Assembly: GCA_023457355.1 (NCBI GenBank)
Contig: JAEWLW010000050.1
Location: forward strand, 105,769-169,768
From: Bacillota bacterium
GTDB taxonomy: Bacteria > Bacillota > Clostridia > Oscillospirales > Ruminococcaceae
Direction of reading: 5' to 3'
Length of the DNA stretch: 64,000 bases
The position numbers and the translations under genes are program-made. The notes below the pieces were generated by a model that was not told the origin of the DNA, did not search any database, and saw nothing but the letters and a program-made list of their open reading frames with translations. Positions 1-8,289 of this stretch are shown one piece after another (position 1 is the first letter of the stretch; the number at the start of each line of letters is the position of its first letter).

Positions 1-151
1 CCATACCGCCGCCGGAAGTTGCGGTAAATTCACGGCTCTCAATCTCGGCCTGCTTTTCGGCAATCTGCTCCTGCATTTTCTGCGCTCTGCGCATCAGATC
101 TTTCTGGTTCTGGGGGCCGCCGCCCATCCCTGCGGGAAGTCTTGCTTTCAT
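1..151 (-). CDS. YbaB/EbfC family nucleoid-associated protein (partial)
   Basis: The first 50 codons of this minus-strand gene are visible; the rest lies beyond the window edge. The start at 151 reads MKARLPAGMGGGPQNQ, followed by a charged helix (QKMQEQIAEKQAEIESREF), then a G-rich turn. This is the pattern of the small DNA-binding YbaB/EbfC proteins. It follows dnaX by 12 bases on the same strand, the usual dnaX-ybaB-recR order, so recR is expected next, outside the window. The family binds DNA as a dimer; its cellular role is not well settled. Confidence 0.88.
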   Translation of the reverse strand, partial: MKARLPAGMGGGPQNQKDLMRRAQKMQEQIAEKQAEIESREFTATSGGGM

Positions 152-163
152 ATATGTTTTCTC

Positions 164-1825
164 CTACTCAATCGTTATATTTTGTGCATCGCCAAGCGAC
201 TCTATCAGCTTTTGCAACGGATCCTCCTGCGGAGCATCCTGCTTCGTCGGGCGGTAAGGGCCAAGCCCGTGCCGGTCTCCCGTCACCTCAAAGATCGCCT
301 GTTTGATGCTGTTCTTAGTATATTCATTGTCGCGCAGCATTTCAAGCACAACCGGATTTGAAACATCAATAAGCACCTGCCTGCCATTAAAAAAAGCTTT
401 TGTGCCGCGCAGCATGGCATAAATTGAAATGTTGATTTTCGACAATTGCTCCATCACCTGCGGCCAGGGGCCATAGGCTGCAATACCGCCGGTGTTTGCG
501 GCAGGCCGCAGTTCATCTGGCGGCGGCTCAGAAACGACCTGCTGTGGCACCGTCTGTGGCACCGTTTTGGGTGTCGGCGGAGGCACTACAGGTGCTGCGG
601 CCGGTGCCGTTATCACTGCCGGTTCAGGCTGCGTTTGGGCCGCAGGGGCGGGTTCCGCAACGGGGGGTGAAAAACTTCTGCCACTGCGCAGCGCCGATTC
701 CAGCGCCTCAATGCGCTTTAACAGCGCCTGGTAACCCGTGCGGGCCACCGGTTCGCAAAGCGTCACCAGCGCCAGCTCCAGTTCGGCGTGCTTCATCGGG
801 CTTTTGGCGATGCGCGCCGCCGTCTCCTGCAAGACGGACAAACTGTGCAGCAGGTCAGCCAGTGTTATTTTCTGCCCCTGCCCACGCAGATTCGATACTT
901 CCGAGGGCAGGCAGTCGAGTAAATTCTCCGGATTTTGGAGCGTTTTAACCAACATCAGGTTGCGGTAGTGACCGCAAAGCTGCTCGCAGAGGCGCTGCGG
1001 CTCCATGCTTTTCTGCCGCAGCTCGGCCAGCTTTGAGAGCATACCGGCGGTATCCCCCGCAAGAATGCTGTCGGTCAGGGCTAATAAATGGGTGCTGCCG
1101 GTCAGGCCTGCCGCCTTTGTCACCGTCTCTAACGTTACATCGTCGGTATCGGCGGCACAAACATCCAAAAGCGACAGCGCGTCGCGCATGCCGCCGTCGG
1201 AGAGACGGGCGATCAGCCCGGCGGCATCTTCGCTGAGCGTCAGGTTTTCCCGCCGTGCCACTTCCTGTAGCCGCCCAGCGATAACGGCGCTTTCGATGCG
1301 CTGAAAGTCAAACCGCTGGCAGCGCGAAATAATGGTGGGCAGTACCTTGTGTATCTCGGTGGTCGCCAGAACAAAGATGACATGCTTGGGCGGTTCTTCA
1401 AGTATTTTTAGCAGCGCGTTAAAGGCGCTGGTGGAAAGCATATGAACCTCGTCGATGATATAGACGCGGTATCTGGCAACAGCAGGGGTGAATACCGCCT
1501 CGTCGCGAAGGTCGCGGATATTATCCACGCCGTTGTTGGACGCCGCGTCGATTTCGACGACATCCAGCAGCGAACCATCATCCACACCGCGGCAGATTTC
1601 GCATTCGCCGCAGGGGTTGCCATCCCGCAACGCAAGACAGTTGACCGCCTTGGCCACCAGCTTGGCGCAAGTGGTTTTTCCGGTTCCGCGCGAGCCGATA
1701 AACAAATAGGCATGCGACGGCATGCCCTGCCGCATCTCGTTCTTCAGCACGGTGGTGATATGCTCCTGCCCGACCACCTCGTCGAAGTGGCGCGGACGGT
1801 ATAGCCGATAAAGCGCCTGCCGCAT
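164..1825 (-). CDS. dnaX: DNA polymerase III subunit gamma/tau
   Basis: This is the clamp-loader ATPase that assembles the beta clamp on DNA and couples polymerases at the fork. The 553-residue protein has an AAA+ core: Walker A GSRGTGKT at 44-51, a zinc-knuckle set of Cys63/72/75/78, Walker B DEVH at 125-128 and the SRC arginine-finger motif at 167-169. A Pro/Ala-rich linker follows at about 385-435, then a tau-type C-terminal domain. A GAGGTG sequence lies nine bases before the ATG. The gene is downstream of the SRP RNA on the same strand and immediately upstream of ybaB, a conserved Firmicute arrangement. No programmed-frameshift slippery site was looked for in detail. Confidence 0.97.
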   Translation of the reverse strand: MRQALYRLYRPRHFDEVVGQEHITTVLKNEMRQGMPSHAYLFIGSRGTGKTTCAKLVAKAVNCLALRDGNPCGECEICRGVDDGSLLDVVEIDAASNNGVDNIRDLRDEAVFTPAVARYRVYIIDEVHMLSTSAFNALLKILEEPPKHVIFVLATTEIHKVLPTIISRCQRFDFQRIESAVIAGRLQEVARRENLTLSEDAAGLIARLSDGGMRDALSLLDVCAADTDDVTLETVTKAAGLTGSTHLLALTDSILAGDTAGMLSKLAELRQKSMEPQRLCEQLCGHYRNLMLVKTLQNPENLLDCLPSEVSNLRGQGQKITLADLLHSLSVLQETAARIAKSPMKHAELELALVTLCEPVARTGYQALLKRIEALESALRSGRSFSPPVAEPAPAAQTQPEPAVITAPAAAPVVPPPTPKTVPQTVPQQVVSEPPPDELRPAANTGGIAAYGPWPQVMEQLSKINISIYAMLRGTKAFFNGRQVLIDVSNPVVLEMLRDNEYTKNSIKQAIFEVTGDRHGLGPYRPTKQDAPQEDPLQKLIESLGDAQNITIE

Positions 1826-1860
1826 CCTTCATGTCACCTCGCAAAAACAGAATCAAGCAC

Positions 1861-1895
1861 CGGTGCGCGCAATTGCAGCGCGCTTTTGCCACACG
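1861..1895 (-). terminator. Hairpin between SRP RNA and dnaX
   Basis: On the minus strand TTTTGCC and GGCAAAA flank a four-base GTGT loop, directly downstream of the SRP RNA. It could be the 3' end or processing signal of the RNA. The U-tract after the stem is poor, so partial read-through into dnaX is likely. Confidence 0.35.
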
Positions 1896-2127
1896 GCAAA
1901 AAGCAGCCAAAACCGCCTGTGGGCTCTCATGCGGGAATGCAGATTTCCTGCGGCACACAAGGCACTCCGCTTAATGCTGCTCGGTTCCCCGCCTGACATG
2001 GTTCACGGAACCTCGTCGCACAGGATCCACATACCCGCATGACAGACCACACGCCCGTCCTGACTGCGTCGGCCTCATTTTTGCCGTTGCAGCGCCTGCC
2101 GCTGTTACCCGCCGAAAATGACTGCCG
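1895..2127 (-). ncRNA. ffs: Signal recognition particle RNA (large bacterial type)
   Basis: Read on the minus strand, this segment contains GTGAACCATGTCAGG, a GGGGAACCG loop and AGCAGCATTAAG. These match the conserved domain IV (Ffh-binding hairpin) of bacterial SRP RNA. They are followed by TGTGCCGCAGG, as in Bacillus scRNA. Flanking CATGCGGG and CCCGCATG arms pair to close domain IV. The length of roughly 230 nt and the position upstream of dnaX both fit the Gram-positive long form with an Alu domain. The 5' end is inferred from the promoter at 2134-2162 and the 3' end is approximate. Confidence 0.88.
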
Positions 2128-2133
2128 ATGGTT

Positions 2134-2162
2134 ATTATAACATACCGCGCCAAAAAGCACAA
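2134..2162 (-). promoter_or_regulatory. Sigma-A-type promoter of the SRP RNA
   Basis: On the minus strand TTGTGC (2157-2162) is separated by exactly 17 bases from TATAAT (2134-2139), a near-consensus vegetative promoter. Transcription would start near 2127, just before the SRP RNA, and could read on into dnaX. Confidence 0.75.
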
Positions 2163-2220
2163 CAGCCAACGGTTAAAAATTGAATTTAAAACGCTTTAAA
2201 GGGTATTTTCTTCAAAAGCA

Positions 2221-2355
2221 AGACAACAGATTTTTCGCCGGGAGCACGCCAGTCGCCAAGCGCAAGGCGCAGGAACACCGGACGTATTCCGGGTATTTTA
2301 AACGCCGTGATGCGCTTTTCAATAGACATCCCAAAGTTGGGGACCTTTTAAGAAT
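2221..2355. repeat. Dispersed repeat family A, copy 1
   Basis: An approximately 85-base segment (core 2271-2355) is closely similar to 61628-61712. Shared blocks include ACCGGA-GTATTCCGG, GATGCGC-TTTTCA, CCCAAAGTTGG and CCTTTTA-GAAT. The 5' part (CCAAGCGCAAGGCGCAGG) is less conserved. It has no ORF of its own and lies in the 3' flank of the MBL hydrolase gene. It is probably an interspersed intergenic repeat of this genome. Confidence 0.7.
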
Positions 2356-2420
2356 CCGCCAAGACAAAACGGATAAAATAAAGTCAGGGCACTCTTCATC
2401 AGTTTTATCGTTTTTGGCGG
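2356..2420. terminator. Long inverted repeat after the MBL hydrolase gene
   Basis: CCGCCAA (2356-2362) pairs with TTGGCGG (2414-2420). An inner AAAACGGATAAAA/TTTTATCG pairing extends the stem, leaving a loop of about 24 bases. It sits just past the hydrolase stop codon at 2432 and is probably its transcription terminator, though no long U-tract follows. Confidence 0.55.
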
Positions 2421-2431
2421 TCTTCACACAG

Positions 2432-3247
2432 CTAAAATTTAATTTTGTCCAAATCGTGCGGCACAAAAACACAGCCGCTAAAATGCGCCCGCGCCTCAGT
2501 TGTGTAAGCTGCCGCACGCGTCGCCAACGTTTTGTCCTCGGTATGCCACAGCACAAGGTTTTTGACATGCAACCGCTCGGCCAGCTCGGCGGCGTCTTTT
2601 GCCGTACTGTGATTTTTTTCATACGGTTTAAACCGCTCCCGGTCTTCATAAAGACAAAATGCTTCACACAGCAGCCAATCGGCATCGGCCGCCAGAGGCT
2701 CACACGCCGGATCACACGGTTCATCGCCCAGGCAAACCAGCTTGCGCCCTTCAGAAAGCGAAACCGTCATGCCAAACTGTTTGGCCTTCGTGGACCGAAC
2801 ATCAAAAAAGCGCACATCACTGCCAAAAATCGCCGCTGTGGCGCCGTCGTTAAGCGGCACGAAACGAATTCGGTCATCAAAAAGCCTGGTAAATTTTTTC
2901 TGTATTGTCAATTCACAGATGGTGCGGATCGCCTGCTCCGCCACATCGTGGCAGTAAAGGTTCAGCGCACCATCATAATGGCCGTTTAACATCTGCGTAC
3001 CGATGCTGCGCACCAGCCACGGAACGCCCAAAATGTGGTCGGTGTGGGCATGTGTAATAAAGATATGATGAATATCACAGGGGGAAATGCCGGCATCTGC
3101 CAATGCGCGCAAAATACCGTTTCCGCCACCGCTGTCAATCAAAAAAATTTCCGTTCCAAAACGAAGTGCAAAGCAGGTGTTAAAACACCGCGTCACCATT
3201 GCGTTTCCCGTACCGAGCACGACCAGTTCTTCCGCCGCAGGCTTCAT
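2432..3247 (-). CDS. MBL-fold metallohydrolase (RNase Z-like)
   Basis: This 271-residue protein carries the metallo-beta-lactamase metal-binding motif THAHTDH at residues 65-71. A GTGNAM turn near the N-terminus and a late VLWHTEDKT segment resemble the distal metal ligands of RNase Z and related phosphodiesterases. It probably hydrolyses a phosphodiester in a di-zinc site. It is shorter than typical tRNase Z and an exosite insert is not obvious, so tRNA 3' processing is possible but not shown. Start ATG at 3247, preceded by AGAGGAAACGC. It is a single gene between repeats and a small opposite-strand gene. Confidence 0.82.
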   Translation of the reverse strand: MKPAAEELVVLGTGNAMVTRCFNTCFALRFGTEIFLIDSGGGNGILRALADAGISPCDIHHIFITHAHTDHILGVPWLVRSIGTQMLNGHYDGALNLYCHDVAEQAIRTICELTIQKKFTRLFDDRIRFVPLNDGATAAIFGSDVRFFDVRSTKAKQFGMTVSLSEGRKLVCLGDEPCDPACEPLAADADWLLCEAFCLYEDRERFKPYEKNHSTAKDAAELAERLHVKNLVLWHTEDKTLATRAAAYTTEARAHFSGCVFVPHDLDKIKF

Positions 3248-3369
3248 AATTGCGTTTCCTCTCTTGTTGTATTTTTGAAAAATTCGCAGGATTTTAGCTG
3301 TCCGAGTGCCATATAAACCTTCGTGTATTCATTCTTATCGCCGGAAATACTGTTGCCGAGGTGATAAAA

Positions 3370-3555
3370 ATGAATCAGCAAAGCAATCCGATGACTGAAT
3401 TGCCGATGGGTTTTGCGATGGCGCTCGCCATGCAGCCCAATGCAATGCAGCATTACGCAACGCTCGACGCCGGACAGCAGGGCGAAATTCTTTCCCGCGC
3501 TAAAGCTGTCCAGTCCAAAGCCGAGATGCAGTCGCTGGTCAACAGCCTGAACTGA
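3370..3555 (+). CDS. Small conserved-looking protein of unknown function
   Basis: This 61-residue protein starts at ATG 3370, six bases after GAGGTG; an upstream in-frame GTG at 3361 overlaps that ribosome site and is unlikely. The sequence has PMGFAMALAMQPNAMQHY followed by a charged helix (EILSRAKAVQSKAEMQSLV). I recall similar short proteins in Clostridia without an assigned function. The last 17 bases overlap the 3' end of the convergent EamA gene. It may be a small helical binding protein; no function is claimed. Confidence 0.65.
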   Translation: MNQQSNPMTELPMGFAMALAMQPNAMQHYATLDAGQQGEILSRAKAVQSKAEMQSLVNSLN

Positions 3556-4444
3556 TATCCTTCTCGGCCGCTAATCTGGTCTTCTCTTTTGCATTTGAAA
3601 CGGACCAGAGTGTAATAGAACCCAGGACGATCACAAATCCAAAGATGGTGATCGGGCCCGGAATCTCATGCAGAAACACCGCCGTCCAAACAGGATTAAA
3701 CAGCGGGTTGACGCAAGCGATCAGACTGCAGGTTAAAGGCGGCGCAGAACGTGTGGCAAAGCTGAAAAGCGCGTATGCGACCGCCTGCTGCACCAGACCC
3801 AGCACCAGCAAGCTCCCGATATTTTGCAGTGTAAAATTGATTTCGGAAAAAAACAAAAAAGGCGCCATGATGACCGCCGTGTAAATATGCCCCAGCGCAA
3901 TAATGCTCAGGGATTCCTCATAGCTGGCGCTGCGTGCGGTCATCAGATACATAATCGCCGTGGTAAAGCCGACGGTCAGCCCCATCATGTTGCCCGCCGT
4001 GCTGGAGGGTCCTGTGCGGTCCAGCGTCAGCATGGCAATGCCCAAAACGGTTGCGATTGCAACCATCAGGTCCTTCTTTATCACTTTCTTGTGGAATATG
4101 AGAATGGAGATCAAAAGCACAAACACGGGGTTGGTGTATTGCAGGGCAACCATGTTGGCACTTGATGTCAGCTTGTTGCCGACGACAAAGCACACGTATT
4201 TGATGCATACCGCAATGGCGGTCGTCAACGTCAGACGGTTTAGCACCAGCTTTTTGCCCAGCAGCCGCAAATAAATATAAAGTGCGACAGACGCAATCAG
4301 ACTTCGCAGGCAGGTAATGACCATGCCGTTCCATTCAATAAGCTTTATCAACGCACCGGACGTGCTCCACAAAAAGGCACATCCCATCATGCAGATTGCC
4401 GCGCTGCGGGGAGAAATCTTTTTGTCAACTGAAAAATGTTTCAT
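3539..4444 (-). CDS. EamA/DMT-family permease
   Basis: This is a 301-residue membrane protein with about ten hydrophobic segments and two EamA repeats; the first begins CMMGCAFLWSTSGALIKL. The drug/metabolite transporter superfamily moves amino acids, nucleobases or other metabolites; the substrate cannot be read from sequence. Start ATG at 4444, preceded by AAAGGGGCAAG. A perfect 20-bp inverted repeat (4476-4545) lies in its 5' leader. The tail overlaps a small plus-strand gene. Confidence 0.88.
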   Translation of the reverse strand: MKHFSVDKKISPRSAAICMMGCAFLWSTSGALIKLIEWNGMVITCLRSLIASVALYIYLRLLGKKLVLNRLTLTTAIAVCIKYVCFVVGNKLTSSANMVALQYTNPVFVLLISILIFHKKVIKKDLMVAIATVLGIAMLTLDRTGPSSTAGNMMGLTVGFTTAIMYLMTARSASYEESLSIIALGHIYTAVIMAPFLFFSEINFTLQNIGSLLVLGLVQQAVAYALFSFATRSAPPLTCSLIACVNPLFNPVWTAVFLHEIPGPITIFGFVIVLGSITLWSVSNAKEKTRLAAEKDISSGC

Positions 4445-4475
4445 GTCTTGCCCCTTTCAAAACTGTGATTGAATA

Positions 4476-4545
4476 ACAGCATAGCCATTGCAAACAAAGC
4501 CTGAAGCATTCAGCTTACAGTCGGCGTTTGCAATGGCTATGCTGT
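4476..4545. repeat. Perfect 20-bp inverted repeat between ftsZ and the EamA gene
   Basis: The arms at 4476-4495 and 4526-4545 are exact reverse complements, starting ACAGCATAGCCATTGC. The 30-base loop holds a smaller CTGAA/TTCAG hairpin. It lies 20 bases after the ftsZ stop and about 30 bases before the EamA start, all on the minus strand. No U-tract follows, so it could be a terminator without the usual tail, an attenuator or operator for the transporter, or an mRNA-end stabiliser for ftsZ. Confidence 0.8.
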
Positions 4546-4564
4546 GTTGAAACCCAGAAACCAG

Positions 4565-5788
4565 TTATTTTTTGCCTCTGCCGAACATCCGCATAATGAC
4601 CTCATAAGGATCTTCCTCGGGAGAGTCCTCCTCTTCGGCAAACATATTTGCCTGCTGCGGCTGCGCCAGCTGTGGCGCGGGCGCGGGCGCGGAGACAGGC
4701 GCGGGTGCAGCGGGCTTTATCTGAGCAGCCGGTGGGGTCGGTGCGCTGGGCACCCGGACAGCAATATTATCCTTGGGCTTATAACCGGCAATATCTTTAA
4801 TATAGTTTGAAACGCCAAATTCATCGGCGCGCTCAAAACCGGTTGCAATGACGGTGATGAGAATTTCGTCGTCAAGATTCTCATCGTAGGCAACGCCCCA
4901 GATGAGGTTGACATCGGGATGTGCCGCGTCGCTGATCAGCTCAGAAGCTGTATAAACCTCGTCAAGCGCAATATCGGGCGAGGCCACAATATTGGCAATG
5001 ACGCCCATCGCCCCGTTGATGCTGGTTTCGAGCAGCGGGGAATTGATGGCCATTTCGGCCGCGATGCGCGCTTTATCCTTGCCGGAAGCGCGGCCCACGC
5101 CCATATGCGCGTTGCCTGCGCCCTTCATGACGCTGGTAACGTCGGCAAAGTCTAGGTTGATAATGCCGGTGGTGCAAATCAGGTCGGATATGCTCTGCAC
5201 ACCCTGGCGCAACACCTCATCCGCCGCCGCAAAGGCATTGGCAAGGGTGATTTTTTCGGTTGAAATCTGCTGCAGGCGCTCGTTTGGAATAATCAGCAGC
5301 GCATCAACATGCTCGCGCAGGGCCGTGATACCCATCTCGGCGTGCTCCATTCGGCGCTTGCCCTCAAACTTAAACGGCTTGGTCACAACGCCGACGGTCA
5401 GAATATCCATACCGCGGGCGATCTCGGCAACAACAGGCGCAGCGCCCGTGCCGGTGCCGCCGCCCATGCCGGCGGTGACAAACACCATGTCGGCACCCTT
5501 TAGCAGCGCCGTGATTTCATCGCGGCTCTCTTCGGCCGAGCGTTGACCCACATCGGCTTGTCCACCCGCCCCCTTCCCTTTGGTGAGCCGTGCGCCAATG
5601 TTGAGCTTATAGGTTGCGTGCGAGGTCGCAAGCGCCTGATAATCGGTGTTCATCGAGATGAATTCGACGCCCTTCATACCGGAAAGCACCATCCTGTTGA
5701 CAGCGTTACCGCCACCGCCGCCCACGCCGACTACTTTTATAACAGTGCTCTGTTCATGTTCGGGCACCATTCCAAAATTCATCTGCAT
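4565..5788 (-). CDS. ftsZ: Cell division protein FtsZ
   Basis: This is the tubulin-like GTPase that forms the Z ring. The 407-residue protein has a GGGGGNAVNRM phosphate-binding start (from about residue 23), the tubulin signature GGGTGTGAAP at 109-118, and the NLDFADV T7-loop region. A Pro/Ala-rich linker (about 330-375) follows, then the acidic-basic tail EEDPYEVIMRMFGRGKK that normally contacts partners such as FtsA, SepF or EzrA. The ribosome site AGGAGGAC precedes the ATG. It is the last gene of the dcw cluster and has its own promoter. Confidence 0.98.
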   Translation of the reverse strand: MQMNFGMVPEHEQSTVIKVVGVGGGGGNAVNRMVLSGMKGVEFISMNTDYQALATSHATYKLNIGARLTKGKGAGGQADVGQRSAEESRDEITALLKGADMVFVTAGMGGGTGTGAAPVVAEIARGMDILTVGVVTKPFKFEGKRRMEHAEMGITALREHVDALLIIPNERLQQISTEKITLANAFAAADEVLRQGVQSISDLICTTGIINLDFADVTSVMKGAGNAHMGVGRASGKDKARIAAEMAINSPLLETSINGAMGVIANIVASPDIALDEVYTASELISDAAHPDVNLIWGVAYDENLDDEILITVIATGFERADEFGVSNYIKDIAGYKPKDNIAVRVPSAPTPPAAQIKPAAPAPVSAPAPAPQLAQPQQANMFAEEEDSPEEDPYEVIMRMFGRGKK

Positions 5789-5820
5789 TTAATTGTCCTC
5801 CTCTATTTCATCCTCGCAGG

Positions 5821-5860
5821 AGCTTATATGAAAGCGCTAAAAGCGTTATTGATATAAGCT
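5821..5860 (-). promoter_or_regulatory. 5'-terminal stem-loop in the ftsZ leader
   Basis: AGCTTATAT (5821-5829) and ATATAAGCT (5852-5860) are perfect inverted repeats enclosing a smaller CGC/GCG pair. Given the predicted start at about 5855, the stem would form at the extreme 5' end of ftsZ mRNA, where such hairpins commonly protect against decay. The function is inferred. Confidence 0.5.
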
Positions 5861-5861
5861 T

Positions 5862-5890
5862 ATTTTACCATGCTAAAATATCTAACACAA
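5862..5890 (-). promoter_or_regulatory. Probable ftsZ promoter
   Basis: On the minus strand TTGTGT (5885-5890) lies 17 bases from TAAAAT (5862-5867), with a TGG extension before the -10 box. It is placed between ftsQ and ftsZ and would start a leader of about 65 nt near 5855. Confidence 0.6.
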
Positions 5891-5950
5891 GGTAATTTTG
5901 TATGATTTGGCAATTTAATTTTACCATTTTTATGACCTGTAATAACCATT

Positions 5951-6907
5951 TCAGTTACCGGCAGCAGCTTGCGGCGCGGCGGTGGAAGCCGCATTGTCCC
6001 CGCTGTTGTCAACGGCTTCGCTCTCCTGCGCCTGAGCCAGCCCTTTTTTCCTGGGCACTTCACGCTCATAATCGGCCATGAGCGCCTCCGGGAAGGGCCA
6101 AACGCGCTTGTCATAGATATCCTGTTCGCGCAGACGCATCGCCGGACGCGTTGTAACGTCGAGTGTACCCACGGTGCTTTCGGTCACAGAAAGATCTATC
6201 ACCGTTTTCGCAGCGCGAATTTTATAATCTATATCCGACGGGCCGCCCAGCTCTACCGCGACTCTTCCGTCATACAGCAGCCAGATATCCGCCGTGTTTG
6301 AAAGATCGGCCAGCTTAATTTTGGAAAGCCCGTTCGTTGTCAGGCAGTCCTGAATCTCCAGCAGCACCTGAAGCTTTTGCTGCTCCGCTTCCGGCAGATA
6401 GTCACCCGGGGAAAGCGCGTCGGCCGAAAACCCGACCACGCGAAAATAAGCTTCCGGGCAGGTTGGCAAATCGTTTTCAAGCACTCTGGCGTGTTCGTCC
6501 AGCAGCATATAGGCCTGTCCGGCTTCGATGGCCGCCTTGGGCTGGGTTTCGGTCACATGCAGCAGCAGCGAATTGGGCAGCACGCGCTGCAGCCGGACCT
6601 GTGCTATGTAAGGGTAGCCGGCAATCAGCTTTTCCGAGGTCGCCTTTTCGTTGATGCGAAAAAGGTTATCCCCAAGCCGGATGCCGGCGGCATCAATTAA
6701 CGCGTCTTTTGCATAGCGCGTATCGCCCACAACCTGAATCGTCTCTATTTTAAAAAATACGGTAAGCGAAAGTGATACCCCGACACAGAGCATTAAAACC
6801 AGCGCAAGCAAGTAATAAAGCGTATATTTTTTTTTGCTGCGTTTGCGCCTGCGGGCCGCACGGCCGTAAGCAGCATGTTTTACGTCCTGTCGGCTTTTTC
6901 TTCCCAC
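5951..6907 (-). CDS. ftsQ: Cell division protein FtsQ/DivIB
   Basis: This 318-residue bitopic protein has a basic cytoplasmic start (RRRKRSKKK), one membrane span at about residues 28-52, and a POTRA domain beginning KIETIQVVGDTRYAKDALI. A FtsQ-type beta domain and a low-complexity Ala-rich tail follow. It links FtsL, the septal PBP and FtsW at midcell. The position between murA and ftsZ is standard, although ftsA, usually next, is absent. It begins six bases after the murA stop codon. Confidence 0.9.
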   Translation of the reverse strand: MGRKSRQDVKHAAYGRAARRRKRSKKKYTLYYLLALVLMLCVGVSLSLTVFFKIETIQVVGDTRYAKDALIDAAGIRLGDNLFRINEKATSEKLIAGYPYIAQVRLQRVLPNSLLLHVTETQPKAAIEAGQAYMLLDEHARVLENDLPTCPEAYFRVVGFSADALSPGDYLPEAEQQKLQVLLEIQDCLTTNGLSKIKLADLSNTADIWLLYDGRVAVELGGPSDIDYKIRAAKTVIDLSVTESTVGTLDVTTRPAMRLREQDIYDKRVWPFPEALMADYEREVPRKKGLAQAQESEAVDNSGDNAASTAAPQAAAGN

Positions 6908-6913
6908 TGCGTT

Positions 6914-8167
6914 TTAGTTCCTTTCTCTGGTTATTTTGGCGCCCAGGGTCCGCAAGCCTTCCTCCAGGTCGGCATAGCCCCGGTCCAGGTGCCTCAGCTC
7001 GGTCAGCGCGCTCACGCCGTTGGCAGCCAGCGCCGCCACAGCCAGCGCCGCACCGCCGCGCAAATCGGTGCATTTAACCGTTGCGCTGTGCAGCGCAGGG
7101 ACCCCTTCCACCACGGCCACCCGGCCCTCCGTTTCAATTCGCGCGCCCATGCGCAGCAGTTCGCCCGCATGTTTATAACGCGCTTCAAAAATATTTTCCA
7201 CAATCATGCTGGTACCTTTGGAAACGCACAATGCCGCCATAACCGGCGCCTGTGCGTCGGTTGGGAAGCCGGGAAAGGGCATGGTCTTAATCGGCCGAAC
7301 CGCCATGAGCCGCTCCGGCGCTTTCAGCGTGATGGCATCTTCAAAAAGTTTTAAGCGGCACCCCATTTCTTCCATGACCGGCAGCACGGCTGCAAGCTGT
7401 TGCGGGCAGCAGTTTTTCAGGCTGACGTTGCCCCCGGTGATGGCGGCCGCACACAGATAAGTAGCCGTTTCAATACGGTCGGGGATGACTGCGTGCTCGC
7501 CGTTGCCCAAGGCAATAACACCTTCAATGGTAATATAATCGCCCTGCACCAGAATATTTGCCCCGCAGGCGTTTAAAAAATCAGCCAGGTCCTGAATTTC
7601 CGGTTCCCGCGCCGCGTTTTGAATAACCGTTGTGCCCTCGGCGGTGGTGGCGGCGAGAATAATATTTTCCGTGGCGCCCACACTTGGGAACGGCAGGGTA
7701 ATTTTAGCCCCCTGAAGCCGTCCTTCTACCCGGCAATCGAAAAATCCATGGTCCTCTTCAATGATCGCGCCAAGTTTTTTTAAACCCTCAATGTGCATAT
7801 CCACAGGGCGTGCGCCCAGCTCGCAACCGCCGGGAAAACTGACTCTCGCACAGCCGCAGCGCGCGAGAATAGCCCCCAAAAATAAAATAGAGGAGCGCAT
7901 CTCACGCATCAGGTATTCCGGCGGATCGCAATATGCCACGTTGTTTGCATTTATAATCAGGGTTTCACCCTCGCGGGAGACCTTGCAGCCGAGCGTTTCC
8001 AGAATGGATTCCGCCGCCGCAACGTCCGAAAGGCACGGGCAATTGTGCAATACCGTCTCCTTGCAAAGCAGCGTTCCCGCTAAAATAGGTAAAACGGCAT
8101 TTTTTGCCCCATGTATACCAAGTTCCCCGTTTAAGCGGCGTCCGCCCTCTATCAAAAGCCTCTCCAT
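6914..8167 (-). CDS. murA: UDP-N-acetylglucosamine 1-carboxyvinyltransferase
   Basis: This cytoplasmic enzyme transfers enolpyruvate from PEP to UDP-GlcNAc, the first committed peptidoglycan step. The 417-residue protein begins with GGRRLNGELGIHGAKNA (the Lys of the GAKNA motif binds substrate). Its catalytic cysteine loop FPGGCELGARPVDMHI puts the Cys at residue 115, the same number as in E. coli MurA, so the enzyme should be fosfomycin-sensitive in principle. It sits between murG and ftsQ in the dcw cluster. Confidence 0.97.
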   Translation of the reverse strand: MERLLIEGGRRLNGELGIHGAKNAVLPILAGTLLCKETVLHNCPCLSDVAAAESILETLGCKVSREGETLIINANNVAYCDPPEYLMREMRSSILFLGAILARCGCARVSFPGGCELGARPVDMHIEGLKKLGAIIEEDHGFFDCRVEGRLQGAKITLPFPSVGATENIILAATTAEGTTVIQNAAREPEIQDLADFLNACGANILVQGDYITIEGVIALGNGEHAVIPDRIETATYLCAAAITGGNVSLKNCCPQQLAAVLPVMEEMGCRLKLFEDAITLKAPERLMAVRPIKTMPFPGFPTDAQAPVMAALCVSKGTSMIVENIFEARYKHAGELLRMGARIETEGRVAVVEGVPALHSATVKCTDLRGGAALAVAALAANGVSALTELRHLDRGYADLEEGLRTLGAKITRERN

Positions 8168-8289
8168 TGCCCCTACTCCCTTTCAAGCCCGCCTGTTGCA
8201 AACGGCGAATTGCTGTTCACAATCATCCTATGCAAAACAGCGCGCGGTGGTGAAGTGAGGGGATAATGCCTTTAAAAGGGTATCAGTTC

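Noticed and set aside
2180..2989. 269-codon plus-strand frame across the MBL hydrolase gene
   Set aside because: It is antisense to a gene with intact metal-binding motifs, crosses repeat A, and its translation has no family features.
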